From NCBI GenBank assembly GCA_947623225.1, contig CANQGO010000001.1:1-64000 (forward strand): a DNA stretch of 64,000 bases, given 5' to 3'. The notes below the pieces were generated by a model. That model was not told the DNA's origin, did no database searches, and was given only the letters and a program-made list of their open reading frames with translations. The first letter of the stretch is position 1; the number at the start of each line of letters is the position of its first letter. Positions 30,235 to 41,321 of the stretch are shown here, piece by piece. This DNA comes from an uncultured Clostridia bacterium (GTDB taxonomy: Bacteria > Bacillota > Clostridia > Christensenellales > CAG-314). The position numbers and the translations under genes are program-made.

Positions 30235-30362
30235 GTGTTTTATAATGTTTGCATTGAATAATATTCACTCGCGTCCGGATATATGCTACAATGACGATAG
30301 GTTCACTCAAAAGAAAAGATACCGTTGCGCAAAAGCCGATGCGAATAATTCAGGAGGAATAT

Positions 30363-31283
30363 ATGCAGATATCTGTATTGGTAGGCATGCTGTCCACGCT
30401 GTTGTCGGCGGACGATATTGTGACGGCTAATGAGTTGGCAAAGAAGTACGAAATATCCACTCGCTCTGTTTACCGATATATAAGCATACTGTCGGAGAGC
30501 GGTGTTCCCATAGAGAGTGTGCCGGGTAGAGGAGGCGGCTGGCGTGTGATGCAGAATTATAAGCTGAAAGCTACGTATTTCACCCCGGAGGAGTACGAAA
30601 GAGTCATGTTCAGCTTGCAAAGTTCTACATTGCAGGACGACGTTACCAGGCATGCAGTATTGAAATTGAGCGGATTGCAGCGTGCGCACAGGAGTGCCGC
30701 CATACTTAAAAGCGATCAATTTATCGTAGACGGAGGCGATAGTATATTGGGTGAACTGGTCAATATCGTTTCCGACTGCATCAGGCAGCATAAGTTGTGT
30801 CATATAGAGTACCACTCCAAGGAGGGAGTGGACTCTGTACGTGTTATCGAACCTTATTGTCTCATTCTCAAAGACGGTGCATGGTATGTATACGGATTTT
30901 GCCGTCTGCGTAGAGACTTTCGTTACTTCAAGATATCCCGCATAGTGAGGTTGGATGTCGGGGACAGATTCAGTCCGCGTCCCTACGATGGTGTGGACAG
31001 CAGCGTCATCAAGACGGACGTGTTGAAGGGTAAGGAAATGTGTGAAGTTTTGTTGTCGGTACAGAGCAGTTCCCTCGCCGATTGCGAAGAGTGGTTGGGC
31101 GTCAATTCTGTAGTGAAGTTGGGCGAAACGTTCCTTGCCAAGGCTACTCTTCCTTATGATGAGATGCTCATCAACAAGATACTCTCGCTTGGCGGTGGTG
31201 TGCGTGTCGAGAAGCCTCAACGCCTTCGTCGGGCGGTGATAGAGCGGTGCCACATTATAGAGGCTAATAACGCCGATGATTAG
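30363..31283 (+). CDS. HTH/WYL-domain transcriptional regulator (YafY-like)
   Basis: HTH ELAKKYEISTRSVYRYISILSESGVPIESVPGRGGGWRV; WYL-like region (CHIEYHSKEG...VIEPYCLILKDGAWYVYGFCRLRRDFRYFKISRI). Confidence 0.9.
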   Translation: MQISVLVGMLSTLLSADDIVTANELAKKYEISTRSVYRYISILSESGVPIESVPGRGGGWRVMQNYKLKATYFTPEEYERVMFSLQSSTLQDDVTRHAVLKLSGLQRAHRSAAILKSDQFIVDGGDSILGELVNIVSDCIRQHKLCHIEYHSKEGVDSVRVIEPYCLILKDGAWYVYGFCRLRRDFRYFKISRIVRLDVGDRFSPRPYDGVDSSVIKTDVLKGKEMCEVLLSVQSSSLADCEEWLGVNSVVKLGETFLAKATLPYDEMLINKILSLGGGVRVEKPQRLRRAVIERCHIIEANNADD

Positions 31284-32298
31284 GTGAATAACTCAAAAGT
31301 ATCTCTGCGGCTCTTTCCGTGCCGTAGAGATTTTTTTGTGCACGTTGATGCGTCCAAATGGCATTTCGATTGTCATAAGCGGCACATATCGCCGTATACA
31401 GTCCTGCAATATGTTCCTCATCCAGCGTGAAGCCGCAGCCGCGTGAAGCGAACCACGCGGCATTTTGGCGTTGCTCACCCCTGGAACCGTGGGTCAACGG
31501 TACTGCTACGAAAGGCACTCCGCACAACGTCAATTCTGCCAACGTCGTGCTACCTGCTCGTGTCAGGCATACGTCTGCCGCAGCCAGCAGATCAGCCATC
31601 GCGTCGGAATACTCCGCCTCATGCACATGTCGACATCCGGTACTTTTGCCTTTGCCTGTCAGCATGAATATGTCGAAACGTTCTGCCAATTTCGGGCAGG
31701 CGCATACCGCTTCATTCAGTGCGACGGCACCGAGACTGCCGCCCGTCACAAGCAGTATGGGCCTATTACCGTCAAACCCCATAGCGGCAAGTCCTCTTGC
31801 TCTGTCTCCGTGCAGCAACTCCTGACGTATGATGACGCCCGTCACTTCGGCGTGTTTATCACAAGGAAAAGCCGACAGGTAACGAGAAGCAAAATGAGAG
31901 GCTATTTTATTCGCCAAGCCCACCGAGAGGTCGCTTTCATGTATGACGGTGGGGATGCCGAGTTTGTGCGCTGCTAACACTACCGGAAGGCCGACATAGC
32001 CGCCTTTACTGAATACAACGTCAGGTTGTAAACGTCTAAGGTGCGTGCGTGCCTGTCGGACGCTTTTGATGAGGCGAAAAGGCAGAAGTAGGTGGGATAG
32101 CGACATGTTCCTGCGCAATTTGTAAGCATTGATGGTGCAGTATTCTCGTATTTTACCGCTATCTATCAGCGGCTGAATGAGTATGCGTTCAATTCCGTCT
32201 GTACCTATATAGTACATGTCCTCTTCCAGCATGTTTATGAGTGCAATATTTGGCGTCACGTGACCCGCCGTGCCGCCGCCTGCAAATACTATCTTCAT
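31264..32298 (-). CDS. murG: UDP-N-acetylglucosamine--N-acetylmuramyl-(pentapeptide) pyrophosphoryl-undecaprenol GlcNAc transferase
   Basis: MKIVFAGGGTAGHVTPN, SKGGYVGLPVVLAAH, PTVIHESD, RAGSTTLAEL. Start moved to 32298. Confidence 0.94.
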   Translation of the reverse strand: MKIVFAGGGTAGHVTPNIALINMLEEDMYYIGTDGIERILIQPLIDSGKIREYCTINAYKLRRNMSLSHLLLPFRLIKSVRQARTHLRRLQPDVVFSKGGYVGLPVVLAAHKLGIPTVIHESDLSVGLANKIASHFASRYLSAFPCDKHAEVTGVIIRQELLHGDRARGLAAMGFDGNRPILLVTGGSLGAVALNEAVCACPKLAERFDIFMLTGKGKSTGCRHVHEAEYSDAMADLLAAADVCLTRAGSTTLAELTLCGVPFVAVPLTHGSRGEQRQNAAWFASRGCGFTLDEEHIAGLYTAICAAYDNRNAIWTHQRAQKNLYGTERAAEILLSYSPNHRRY

Positions 32299-32341
32299 GG
32301 TCTTAGTATATGTCGTAGGGGTAAGATTATTTGCCTGTGTG

Positions 32342-32370
32342 TTGACTTTTTGACGTAAAGTGGGTACAAT
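32342..32370 (+). promoter_or_regulatory. Promoter for alpha/beta hydrolase gene
   Basis: TTGACT, 17-nt spacer, TACAAT. Confidence 0.65.
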
Positions 32371-32402
32371 AAATACATACATTACTCATGGGAGCAAGAT
32401 AT

Positions 32403-33344
32403 ATGAATATGAGTAGATTTACCTCGCATGACGGCAGAGAGGTACAATTGTATATATGGGACGAAGTGACGGCTCCGAGAGGCGTGGTCAAGATAGCGCA
32501 TGGCATGGCGGAACACTCAATGCGGTATGATGACTTTGCGCGTTTTCTCAATGAGCATGGCTATATAGTAGTTGCAAACGATCACCGCGGACACGGCTTG
32601 ACGGCAGAAGCCAACAGCCTCGGCTACGAAGAGGGGGATATGTTTGGCAACAATGTGCATGATCAACTGTGTATACTCGAGAATTTACGTAAGAAATATA
32701 ACTTGCCGTTGTACCTGATGGGACATAGTTACGGCAGTTTCGTGGTGCAGTCTGCGATGGAACAACATCCGGACGCCGACGGATTTATACTGTGCGGTAG
32801 CAACTACATCAAAGGCCTTAGTTTCACGGCATGCGGGGTGGTGGCGCGCAGTAATTGCCGTCATAAGGGCGGAAGGTATCCCGCCGCTCTCATAGAGAGA
32901 TTGTCCTTCGGCACGTACGGAAAGCGTTTCAGTGAGAGTAAAAATGCCTGGCTCAATCGTGATGCCCAGGAAGTAGCCAAGTACGATTCCGACAGCTATT
33001 GCGGATTCACCTGTTCGGCCAACTTTTATCGTAGTTTTATGGCGGGTATTGGACCTCTGTATAAGAAAGAAGCATATTCAGAGATAGATACGACCAAACC
33101 GTTGCTAATTATAGCGGGAAGTGATGATCCTGTGGGTAACTACGGCAAAGGCGTCAGAAAACTCGCCAAGTTTTACACCGAGCGCGTAGGCGTTTCCGAC
33201 GTCACGTTGCATCTGTACGACGGTGCGCGGCACGAGATACTCAATGAAACCAACAAAGAGCAAGTATACGACGATATCCTGCTCTGGTTGGATGCATATA
33301 CCGCTCCTGTGGATCAGACTCGAAACGGCAGGAAACGTCGGTAA
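32403..33344 (+). CDS. Alpha/beta hydrolase (lysophospholipase/monoacylglycerol lipase-like)
   Basis: GMAEHSMRYDDFARFLNEHGYIVVANDHRGHG; MGHSYGSF; DGARHEILNE. Confidence 0.9.
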   Translation: MNMSRFTSHDGREVQLYIWDEVTAPRGVVKIAHGMAEHSMRYDDFARFLNEHGYIVVANDHRGHGLTAEANSLGYEEGDMFGNNVHDQLCILENLRKKYNLPLYLMGHSYGSFVVQSAMEQHPDADGFILCGSNYIKGLSFTACGVVARSNCRHKGGRYPAALIERLSFGTYGKRFSESKNAWLNRDAQEVAKYDSDSYCGFTCSANFYRSFMAGIGPLYKKEAYSEIDTTKPLLIIAGSDDPVGNYGKGVRKLAKFYTERVGVSDVTLHLYDGARHEILNETNKEQVYDDILLWLDAYTAPVDQTRNGRKRR

Positions 33345-33408
33345 CTCTTCGACCGGTTTTATGCTTTTGTTTATGTAATATTCGGATAACGAGAATAATG
33401 TATTTGAT

Positions 33409-33448
33409 GGGCTGTCGCGTGGATAATATTCACTTACGACAGCCTTTT
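33409..33448 (+). terminator. Rho-independent terminator
   Basis: GGCTGTCG...CGACAGCC hairpin followed by tttt. Confidence 0.75.
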
Positions 33449-33761
33449 GCTTTATTTCAAAGTCATCATCCGAATGATATGCTTGGAAACTACGGCGTCA
33501 CAAAGGATCGGACCCTTGATTGACGCTGCGACCCTGTTTTTATGCATTTTCCTACAAAATATGCATAAATATACGACAGCTCTGAATAAAAATACTTTTC
33601 AACGTTTAATTATACAAAATATTCTGTATAAAGATATTTTCGTATATATTCGACGCCTTGAACGTGAATAAATATGAAAATATTCCTTGTATTCCGCGGC
33701 GGAATATGATATAATAAAAAAGTACGAGGCGACCCGTACAGTATACAGCGGAGGAAAACAA

Positions 33762-35720
33762 GTGAGCAAGACTTACGAAGCAAAAGACATACAAGTACTC
33801 GAAGGTTTGGACGCGGTGCGCATGCGTCCGGGCATGTACATAGGCACTACTGGACGGCAGGGGTTGCATCACCTGTTGTGGGAGATAGTAGACAATGCCG
33901 TCGACGAAGCAAGCAACGGATTCGCCGACAGAGTGGAAGTGACATTGCATACAGACGGCTCTGTGACTGTGACAGACAACGGCAGAGGTATACCGGTGGA
34001 CGAGCATCCGCAACTGAAGATATCCGGCGTGGAAGTGGTATTCACACAACTGCATGCGGGAGGTAAATTCAACAACGAAAATTATGCTTTTTCCGGCGGT
34101 TTGCATGGCGTGGGAGCCAGCGTCACTAATGCATTGTCCACTTGGTTGACCGTGACGGTCAAGAAGGACGGCTATGAATACGTTCAGCACTTCCACAGCC
34201 CTGAAGTAGACGGCAAGGTACTGTCCGGCATTCCGCAAGATCACTTGACCAAGGTAGGCAAGACGGACTTGCACGGTACTACAGTGACCTTCCTTGCCGA
34301 CGCACGTGTATTCAAAAATATACAGATGGACTATGAGGTCATACATAAGCGTATCAAGGAACTTGCTTTTTTGAACAAAGGTATTACCTTCGTGCTCACC
34401 GACGAGCGTGGCACGGACGATGAGGGCAATGTCAAAAGCGAAACGTTCTGCTATAACGGCGGACTCAAGGACTTCGTCATATACCTCAACGAAAACAAGG
34501 CTCCATTGCATTTGACGCCGTTGTATTGGAGTGGAAAAAACGAAACGCTGCAACTTGAGTTTGCATTTCAGTATACGACCAACTATACGGAAAACCTGAT
34601 AAGTTACGTGAACAACATACCCACAGGCGAAGGCGGCATGCACGAGACGGGACTGAAAACGGCAATGACGAAGGTATTCAACGACTATGCGCGCACGAAG
34701 GGATTTTTGAAGGCAAAAGAAGATAATCTCTTGGGCGAGGACTTCCGTGAGGGTATCACTCTGGTCATGTCGGTGAAGATGGCGAATGTACAATTCGAAG
34801 GGCAGACTAAGACCAAGCTGGGCAACGTTGAAGCGAAGGTGGCGTGCGAGGCGTTGGCTACGGAAGCGTTTACTCAATTGCTGAACAAGAACGGCTCCGA
34901 CGCCGAGACTATTATTAAGAAATCTATAGCCTCTGCCAAAGTGCGTGAAGCAGCTCGCAAAGCAAAAGAAGTGACGCGTCAAAAAAACAGTATATTCAAT
35001 AGTACACTGGTAGGCAAATTGGCTGCGTGCACCGGCAGAGACGCCTCAAAAAACGAACTTTTCATTGTCGAGGGTGATAGTGCCGGTGGCAGTGCCAAAC
35101 AGGCGAGAAACAGGCGTTTTCAGGCTATTTTGCCTCTGCGCGGCAAGCCGCTCAACGCCGAGCGCAAGCGCATAGACCAAGTATTGGCAAATGAAGAAAT
35201 ACGTTCGCTTATCAATGCACTGGATACGGGAATAGGAGAAGAAGACTTCAATATCGACGATCTGAAGTATGACAAGATCATCATCTTGTCCGATGCGGAT
35301 CAGGATGGTGCGCATATCCGTGCGATATTACTTACATTCTTTTTCCGCTATATGCGTCCGCTCATCACGGATGGGCATGTGTACATAGGTATGCCGCCAT
35401 TGTACAAGATATCCAAGAAGGACAAGGTGCGCTATGCATACGACGACTACGAATTGCAGGAGATAGTAGGAGAATTCGGCAGAGGGTACGATCTGCAACG
35501 TTACAAGGGCTTGGGCGAGATGAATGCGGAGCAGCTGTGGGAGACGACGATGAACCCTGAAACTCGTACGCTCATGCGCGTGACGATAGAGGACTTCTCG
35601 GAAGCCGAACGCATGGTTACTACCCTGATGGGAGATCAGATAGACGCGCGCAAAGCATACATTACGGATAACGCCGATTTCAACAAGGACAACGACGCCT
35701 TGTTCGACAAGTTGGTATAG
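33762..35720 (+). CDS. DNA topoisomerase (ATP-hydrolysing) subunit B (ParE/GyrB family)
   Basis: LEGLDAVRMRPGMYIG, EIVDNAVDEA, EGDSAGGSAKQARNRRFQAILPLRGKPLN; SD gcggagga before GTG 33762. Confidence 0.93.
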   Translation: MSKTYEAKDIQVLEGLDAVRMRPGMYIGTTGRQGLHHLLWEIVDNAVDEASNGFADRVEVTLHTDGSVTVTDNGRGIPVDEHPQLKISGVEVVFTQLHAGGKFNNENYAFSGGLHGVGASVTNALSTWLTVTVKKDGYEYVQHFHSPEVDGKVLSGIPQDHLTKVGKTDLHGTTVTFLADARVFKNIQMDYEVIHKRIKELAFLNKGITFVLTDERGTDDEGNVKSETFCYNGGLKDFVIYLNENKAPLHLTPLYWSGKNETLQLEFAFQYTTNYTENLISYVNNIPTGEGGMHETGLKTAMTKVFNDYARTKGFLKAKEDNLLGEDFREGITLVMSVKMANVQFEGQTKTKLGNVEAKVACEALATEAFTQLLNKNGSDAETIIKKSIASAKVREAARKAKEVTRQKNSIFNSTLVGKLAACTGRDASKNELFIVEGDSAGGSAKQARNRRFQAILPLRGKPLNAERKRIDQVLANEEIRSLINALDTGIGEEDFNIDDLKYDKIIILSDADQDGAHIRAILLTFFFRYMRPLITDGHVYIGMPPLYKISKKDKVRYAYDDYELQEIVGEFGRGYDLQRYKGLGEMNAEQLWETTMNPETRTLMRVTIEDFSEAERMVTTLMGDQIDARKAYITDNADFNKDNDALFDKLV

Positions 35721-35732
35721 CGAGGTACACAG

Positions 35733-38219
35733 ATGAGTCAGCAACAGGATATATTTGATCTGGAACACAGCGAGATAACCAAGATGGAGGATGGCAGCAA
35801 TCTGCTCACCAAGCCTATGGAAGTGGTGATGCACGAGTCCATGATGCCATACGCGGAGCACGTCATACTCGACCGCGCTCTTCCCCGTGTGGAGGATGGC
35901 TTGAAGCCTGTCCAACGGCGTATACTTTACTCTATGTACGAGCAGGGCAACACCCCCGACAAACCGACCCGCAAGTCGGCGCGCATTGTGGGTGACTGTA
36001 TGGGACGTTACCATCCGCACGGAGACAGCAGTATATACGATGCAATGGTGCGTATGGCTCAGCCTTTTGCCATGAATGTGCCGCTTATCATAGGACAAGG
36101 AAATTTCGGCAATATAGACGGCGACTCGGCAGCAGCGATGAGGTACACCGAAGCGAAGCTGTCCCCCTGTGCACTGGAATTACTGAGAGATATAGAAAAG
36201 GATACGGTGCGTTGGTCGCGAAACTTTGACGATACCACCAAGGAACCGGACATGCTACCGGGCAGGTTTCCTAACCTGCTTGTAAACGGTGCCACAGGTA
36301 TAGCGGTGGGCTTGGCTACCAATATTCCTCCGCACAACTTTGCCGAGGTCATAGATGGTACGATAGCATACATAGACAATCCTCGTATATCCCTTGCAAA
36401 TATGATGAAAATCATCAAAGGTCCCGATTTCCCTACGGGCGGACATATAATACCGGGCGATGGACTTCTGTCTGCATATGACACAGGCAAGGGCAAGATC
36501 ACGATTCGTGCACGCATGCACATAGAAACTGCACCCGGTGACAGGCGTAATATCGTCATTACCGAGATACCTTACGGACTGAGCAAGGCAGACATGCTTA
36601 TACGTATAGCCGCTCTCAAGGACGAGAAGAAGGAAATGTTCGCAGGGATCTCTGAGATAGTGGACGAGAGCGACAAGGAAGGAATGCGTGCTGTTATCAA
36701 GCTACGCAAGGATTGCGATGTGCAGCAAGTGATCAAAAACCTCTTCAAGTACTCGCAACTTGAGATGAGTTATGGTATCAATATGGTGGCGATAGCCGAT
36801 GGCAAACCGCAACTGATGGGCTTGTTGGATATTATAGCCTACTACGTAGCCTATCAGCGCGATGTTATACTCAAACGCAGCAAGTACGAACTGGAAGAAG
36901 CCAAAGAGCGTGCGCACATATTGCAGGGCTTGGTCATAGCGGTCAACAATATCGATGAGGTGGTGCGTATTATCAAGAATGCGGCTTCTACAACCGACGC
37001 GCGCAACAAACTTCGTGAACGTTTCGACCTGTCCGAGCGTCAGGCACAGGCTATACTCGATTTGCGTCTTGCGCGTCTCACGCGGTTGGAGGTCAACAAG
37101 CTTGAGAATGAACTGCGTGAATTGGAACGCACGATAGCACGGCTGAATGTCATCATCAACAGCCGTAGGGAGCAAATGGAACTGATCAAGACGGAAATGC
37201 TTGCGCTCAAACGAAATTACAAGTCTCCGCGCCTGTCGGAGATTTGCAAGAGTGAAGAAGATGCAGTCATACCCAGTGAGACGGATGAAAAACCGATAGA
37301 GACTGTAGTTGTAGGTATTGCTGCGGATTATACCATCAAGCGTATACCGAGCAAGAACTTCAATATGTCCCAAAAAGACGCCATAGGTAGCAGCACTGCC
37401 GAACTGCTCACTCGCGCCATAGAGACCAGAACAGACGTCAATGTTATGTTTTTCAGTAATCTCGGCAATTGCTTCCGTATCAAGGCGGGTGACCTGCCCG
37501 AGATACGTTACAGGGATAAGGGTGTGACGCTCAGCCATATTTTCCCGGAAGCACAGACGGGCGAGACGCCTGTAGCGGTATTTGCTCAAAACTCCGACGA
37601 AGTGAGCGGACAATTGCTCTTATTCTCGCGGCAGGGTATGATCAAGCGCAGCGATTGGAGTGAGTACCAACTGCTCAAATCGGTATTCCAAGGATACAAG
37701 GGTAAGGACGGCGACGAGATATTCCGCGTGGAGATCATGCGTGAAAATACCGACATATTCTACGTGACCAACCGCGGCGGCTGTACGCGTTTTGATCCAA
37801 ATGAGGTACCGGTGCAGGGTAGAGTAGCAGGCGGAGTGCACTGCATCAACCTGTCCGACGGAGAGTACGTCGTGTTTGCAGGTCAGGTGGACAAGGACAA
37901 GGGCGAAATGGTACTTGTTACCAATAAAGGCTTCATGAAACGCCTTCCTGTCACTGAGATAGCACGCCATGCGCGCAATTGCAAGGGTGCTAAGGGTATA
38001 GAGTTTGGTACCAACGGCAATCAGGTCGTATTTGCCGATTACGTGAATGGTGCACACTTCAAGATGGCAGTCTACGATCGTGCCAATACCTTGGTGGTAG
38101 ATAGTGCAGATGTCAGCGTGGAAAACAAAAATCATAAGGGACGTCTGCCCGGCGGCAAACGCGGCGGCATAGCGGTGGAACGAGTGATACGCTATTGCAC
38201 CGGATCGAGCAAACAATAA
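35733..38219 (+). CDS. DNA topoisomerase (ATP-hydrolysing) subunit A (ParC/GyrA family)
   Basis: [42 protein letters not shown]. No canonical GyrA box seen, so ParC-like is favoured. Confidence 0.92.
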   Translation: MSQQQDIFDLEHSEITKMEDGSNLLTKPMEVVMHESMMPYAEHVILDRALPRVEDGLKPVQRRILYSMYEQGNTPDKPTRKSARIVGDCMGRYHPHGDSSIYDAMVRMAQPFAMNVPLIIGQGNFGNIDGDSAAAMRYTEAKLSPCALELLRDIEKDTVRWSRNFDDTTKEPDMLPGRFPNLLVNGATGIAVGLATNIPPHNFAEVIDGTIAYIDNPRISLANMMKIIKGPDFPTGGHIIPGDGLLSAYDTGKGKITIRARMHIETAPGDRRNIVITEIPYGLSKADMLIRIAALKDEKKEMFAGISEIVDESDKEGMRAVIKLRKDCDVQQVIKNLFKYSQLEMSYGINMVAIADGKPQLMGLLDIIAYYVAYQRDVILKRSKYELEEAKERAHILQGLVIAVNNIDEVVRIIKNAASTTDARNKLRERFDLSERQAQAILDLRLARLTRLEVNKLENELRELERTIARLNVIINSRREQMELIKTEMLALKRNYKSPRLSEICKSEEDAVIPSETDEKPIETVVVGIAADYTIKRIPSKNFNMSQKDAIGSSTAELLTRAIETRTDVNVMFFSNLGNCFRIKAGDLPEIRYRDKGVTLSHIFPEAQTGETPVAVFAQNSDEVSGQLLLFSRQGMIKRSDWSEYQLLKSVFQGYKGKDGDEIFRVEIMRENTDIFYVTNRGGCTRFDPNEVPVQGRVAGGVHCINLSDGEYVVFAGQVDKDKGEMVLVTNKGFMKRLPVTEIARHARNCKGAKGIEFGTNGNQVVFADYVNGAHFKMAVYDRANTLVVDSADVSVENKNHKGRLPGGKRGGIAVERVIRYCTGSSKQ

Positions 38220-38336
38220 ATCATTGACCTAAAACATAGGCAGAATATGCCGCTTTTCGCTCGATAGTTCGAAACCAGTGCGGACAGTGGTTTGTCCATC
38301 AAAACAGTTTTCGCTTTAATTTGATCAAAAACGAGT

Positions 38337-38380
38337 TCTCGCCACACTTTATCAAGTGTGGCGAGATCGTTATATTTTTT
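38337..38380. terminator. Terminator-like hairpin
   Basis: ctcgccacactttatcaagtgtggcgag followed shortly by a T-rich stretch. Confidence 0.65.
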
Positions 38381-38424
38381 AATAAAACATTTATTAAGTA
38401 ACTATCGACAGATCCGAGTACTTA

Positions 38425-39096
38425 TTACCGAGCGATGTGTGCGGATAAAGAGTAGATCGGTTTACCGTCGGCACGGAACTTGGTCTCATATTCTGTTGCG
38501 GGTTCTGTTTCGGACAGAGGTGTATCTGTATTGATTTCGCTAACTATGAAATTGTTTTCGAGGAAACTTTCTGCAGACCAGGTGATAAAGTCACAATTAT
38601 CTGTTTTTTGCGTCACATATCCGTCGTCCGTCAGCAGATCGCGATACAGCTCGAGAAAACGTGCGCTTGTAAGACGGCGATTGGCGTACGTTTTTTTTGG
38701 AAATGGACAACTGAAATTCAGCGCGATACGTTGTGCGCAGTGTTTCGGTAGCCAATAGCCCAGGTTTTCTGCGCGTACATTGGCAAAACGAAGATTGTTT
38801 ACGCCTGCGGCTTTGGCTTGTTCACCTGCCGCCACTATCACATTAGACAACTTCTCCACAGCGAGAAAGTTTGTGTAGGGATACATTTGCGCCATACCTA
38901 TCGACCAGGCTCCCTTGCCACAGCCCAATTCAAGTACTATGGGTCGATCGTTGCCGAATATGTTGTGTAAGTCCATACGCAACGCCTGTTTTTCTTTCTC
39001 CGACAATTTGTAAAAATAATCTCCCTCGCGTGCTACTATCAGGTCTGAAACCTGAGCGATACGCTCTTCGAGATGTTTTTTCAGTCTCATACGCAT
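38425..39096 (-). CDS. trmB: tRNA (guanine46-N7)-methyltransferase
   Basis: VLELGCGKGAWSIGMAQMYPYTNFLAVEK; FSCPFPKKTYANRRLTS. Confidence 0.92.
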   Translation of the reverse strand: MRMRLKKHLEERIAQVSDLIVAREGDYFYKLSEKEKQALRMDLHNIFGNDRPIVLELGCGKGAWSIGMAQMYPYTNFLAVEKLSNVIVAAGEQAKAAGVNNLRFANVRAENLGYWLPKHCAQRIALNFSCPFPKKTYANRRLTSARFLELYRDLLTDDGYVTQKTDNCDFITWSAESFLENNFIVSEINTDTPLSETEPATEYETKFRADGKPIYSLSAHIAR

Positions 39097-39137
39097 AGGT
39101 TTAGGTTCCTTTTATTTGCATAAGTACTATAATTGTT

Positions 39138-41258
39138 TCAGTTACGAGGGGCGAGAGAAGCAAGCCAGAGGTCCGGACACGCGTCGGAGGGCATACGTAG
39201 ACTGTACTTCGACAGATCTACCGAGCCCAGTCTTACACTGTCAGGGGTACAACTACGTTTGAATTGTTGCGAGAAGAATCGGCGAATGAAAAATTCCAAC
39301 CAATGTCTTATCGTCTCGGGAGAATATTTTCCCTCAAAGGAGAGACAAGCGAGTTGTAATACTTTGTATGGCGTGAAACCTTTGCGTACCATCATGAATA
39401 GGAAATAGTCGTGCAATTCGTACGGTCCTACGCTCTCTTCGGTGATCTGGGAGATATTGCCTTTACTGTCCGGCGGTAACAACTCGGGACTTACCGGCGT
39501 GTCTATGATATCCGTCAGCGTATTTGCAAGTGCTACGTTGGCACCGGCATTGTCGCGGCAGTAGCACAGCAACGTCTTTACCAATGTTTTCGGTACTGAG
39601 GAGATGACGCTATACATACTCATTTGATCGCCGTTGAAGGTGCTCCAACCCAGTGCCGCTTCGCTCATGTCTCCGGTGCCTATCACCAGCCCGCCTACGG
39701 CGTTGGCTATATCCATCAGTACCTGTGTACGTTCGCGCGCTTGAGCGTTTTCGTATGTCACGTCAGTGACGTCCAGCGGATGTCCTATGTCTTTCAGGTG
39801 TTGCGTGACAGCGGCAGATATGTCTATCGTCCTCAGCTCCGTTCCCAGTGCCTCGCACAATGCGACTGAGTTATGCAATGTACGCTTTCCCGTCCCAAAG
39901 CAGGGCATCGTTACGCCCAATATATCAGAGGTGGGGCGGCATGCCTTTTTTAATGCGCGTACACATACCAGTAGTGCCAGTGTGCTGTCGCTTCCGCCGG
40001 ATATGCCTATTACCAGCCGCTTGGCGTGTATATGCTCTATACGCTTGACCAGTCCATAGGCGAGTATGTCGAGAGCGCGTTCGCATACGCGCGCACGTTC
40101 CGACTTTGTGGGTACGAATGGCATAGGATCATACACGCGTTCTGCTTTGCCGTAAGTCAATGCAAAGTGTACTATCGTGTAGTCGGACACGGTAGAGTTG
40201 CCGGTGAGTCTTGCACGTTCATTTTGAATGAAATCAAAGTCGGCACAGCACTCGGCAAGTCCTTCGCCGAACGGCTCCGACTCGGCGATACATTCTCCGT
40301 TTTCGCATATCATATTGTGCGCAGAGTATACTGTAGCAGAAGTGGACTCGGACATCCCCGCCGAGCAATAGGCATATATTACGCCGCACTTAGCAGACTG
40401 TATCTCTACCATCTTCTTGCGGTAGTCCGCCTTTACTATGGTTTCGTTACTGGCGGACAGATTCAGTATAGCATTGGCACCTGCAGCAGAGTGAGATATG
40501 GATGGAGATCGCGCCACCCAAATATCTTCGCATAGTTCGACAGAGAAGGATACTTCCGGGTGTTGTGTGTCGGCGAAGAGCAACTTGTTGCCAAATGGCA
40601 CCTTTTGATCGTAGAATTCCACAAGAATATTTTCTCCGCTGTATGCGCAGAAGTAGCGTTTTTCCATGAATTCATTGTAGTTAGGCAGATTCTGTTTTGG
40701 TACAAAACCAAGTACGCGCCCCTTGTGTACGACGGCAGCGACGTTGTACAACTTACCTTCTGCACACAGAGGTAGCCCTACTGCGTACAGTATATCCAAC
40801 TCTTCCGTGCGTTCGCACAGCGTTCTCAGCCCTGCAATGGCACCGTTGCGCAATGTGTCCTGAAAGAATAGATCTCCGCATGTGTAGCCGGTGATGCACA
40901 ATTCGGGAAGTACGGCTATGCGTACGCCTCTTCTGTCTGCAGCGGCAAGCAAGCGAGCCGTTTCGGTGACATTGGATCCTATATCCCCGACACGTATATC
41001 AGGCGTGATACAAGCCATCTTAACTAAACCGCTGAAGTGTACGTCCTCCTCTATCTCGACGGGTTGCATAAGCCACTCCACGCTGACGTCCAGCGCACGA
41101 GCCAACTTCTCCAGCTTCTCCGGTTTGATGCTCTTCAGCTCTCCGCTCATGATTTTGTTCACAGTACCTGCGGACAGTCCGCTTGACTGGGCTAATTGCG
41201 ACAGAGTCATGCCTTTGCGTCTCTTTGCTTGGTTCAATCTGATTACAATGGGATCCAT
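39138..41258 (-). CDS. nadE: XRE-HTH / nitrilase amidase / NAD+ synthetase fusion (glutamine-dependent NadE)
   Basis: N-term HTH (MTLSQLAQSSGLSAGTVNKIMSGELKSIKPEKLEKLARALDVS); nitrilase domain (ELCITGYTCGDLF, VELCEDIW); SGGSDSTLAL PP-loop; GTGDMSE. SD aaggag before ATG. Confidence 0.93.
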   Translation of the reverse strand: MDPIVIRLNQAKRRKGMTLSQLAQSSGLSAGTVNKIMSGELKSIKPEKLEKLARALDVSVEWLMQPVEIEEDVHFSGLVKMACITPDIRVGDIGSNVTETARLLAAADRRGVRIAVLPELCITGYTCGDLFFQDTLRNGAIAGLRTLCERTEELDILYAVGLPLCAEGKLYNVAAVVHKGRVLGFVPKQNLPNYNEFMEKRYFCAYSGENILVEFYDQKVPFGNKLLFADTQHPEVSFSVELCEDIWVARSPSISHSAAGANAILNLSASNETIVKADYRKKMVEIQSAKCGVIYAYCSAGMSESTSATVYSAHNMICENGECIAESEPFGEGLAECCADFDFIQNERARLTGNSTVSDYTIVHFALTYGKAERVYDPMPFVPTKSERARVCERALDILAYGLVKRIEHIHAKRLVIGISGGSDSTLALLVCVRALKKACRPTSDILGVTMPCFGTGKRTLHNSVALCEALGTELRTIDISAAVTQHLKDIGHPLDVTDVTYENAQARERTQVLMDIANAVGGLVIGTGDMSEAALGWSTFNGDQMSMYSVISSVPKTLVKTLLCYCRDNAGANVALANTLTDIIDTPVSPELLPPDSKGNISQITEESVGPYELHDYFLFMMVRKGFTPYKVLQLACLSFEGKYSPETIRHWLEFFIRRFFSQQFKRSCTPDSVRLGSVDLSKYSLRMPSDACPDLWLASLAPRN

Positions 41259-41292
41259 ATATTTTCTCCTTGAATTATATGCTGTATATATT

Positions 41293-41321
41293 AGTTTACC
41301 ACTTTAGGGATTTAAAAGCAA
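41293..41321 (-). promoter_or_regulatory. Promoter of nadE fusion gene
   Basis: Minus strand TTGCTT, 17-nt spacer, TAAACT. Confidence 0.5.

Noticed and set aside
33762-38219. Unusual topoisomerase system
   Set aside because: Ordinary type II topoisomerase subunit pair with all expected motifs; only gyrase vs topo IV identity is uncertain.
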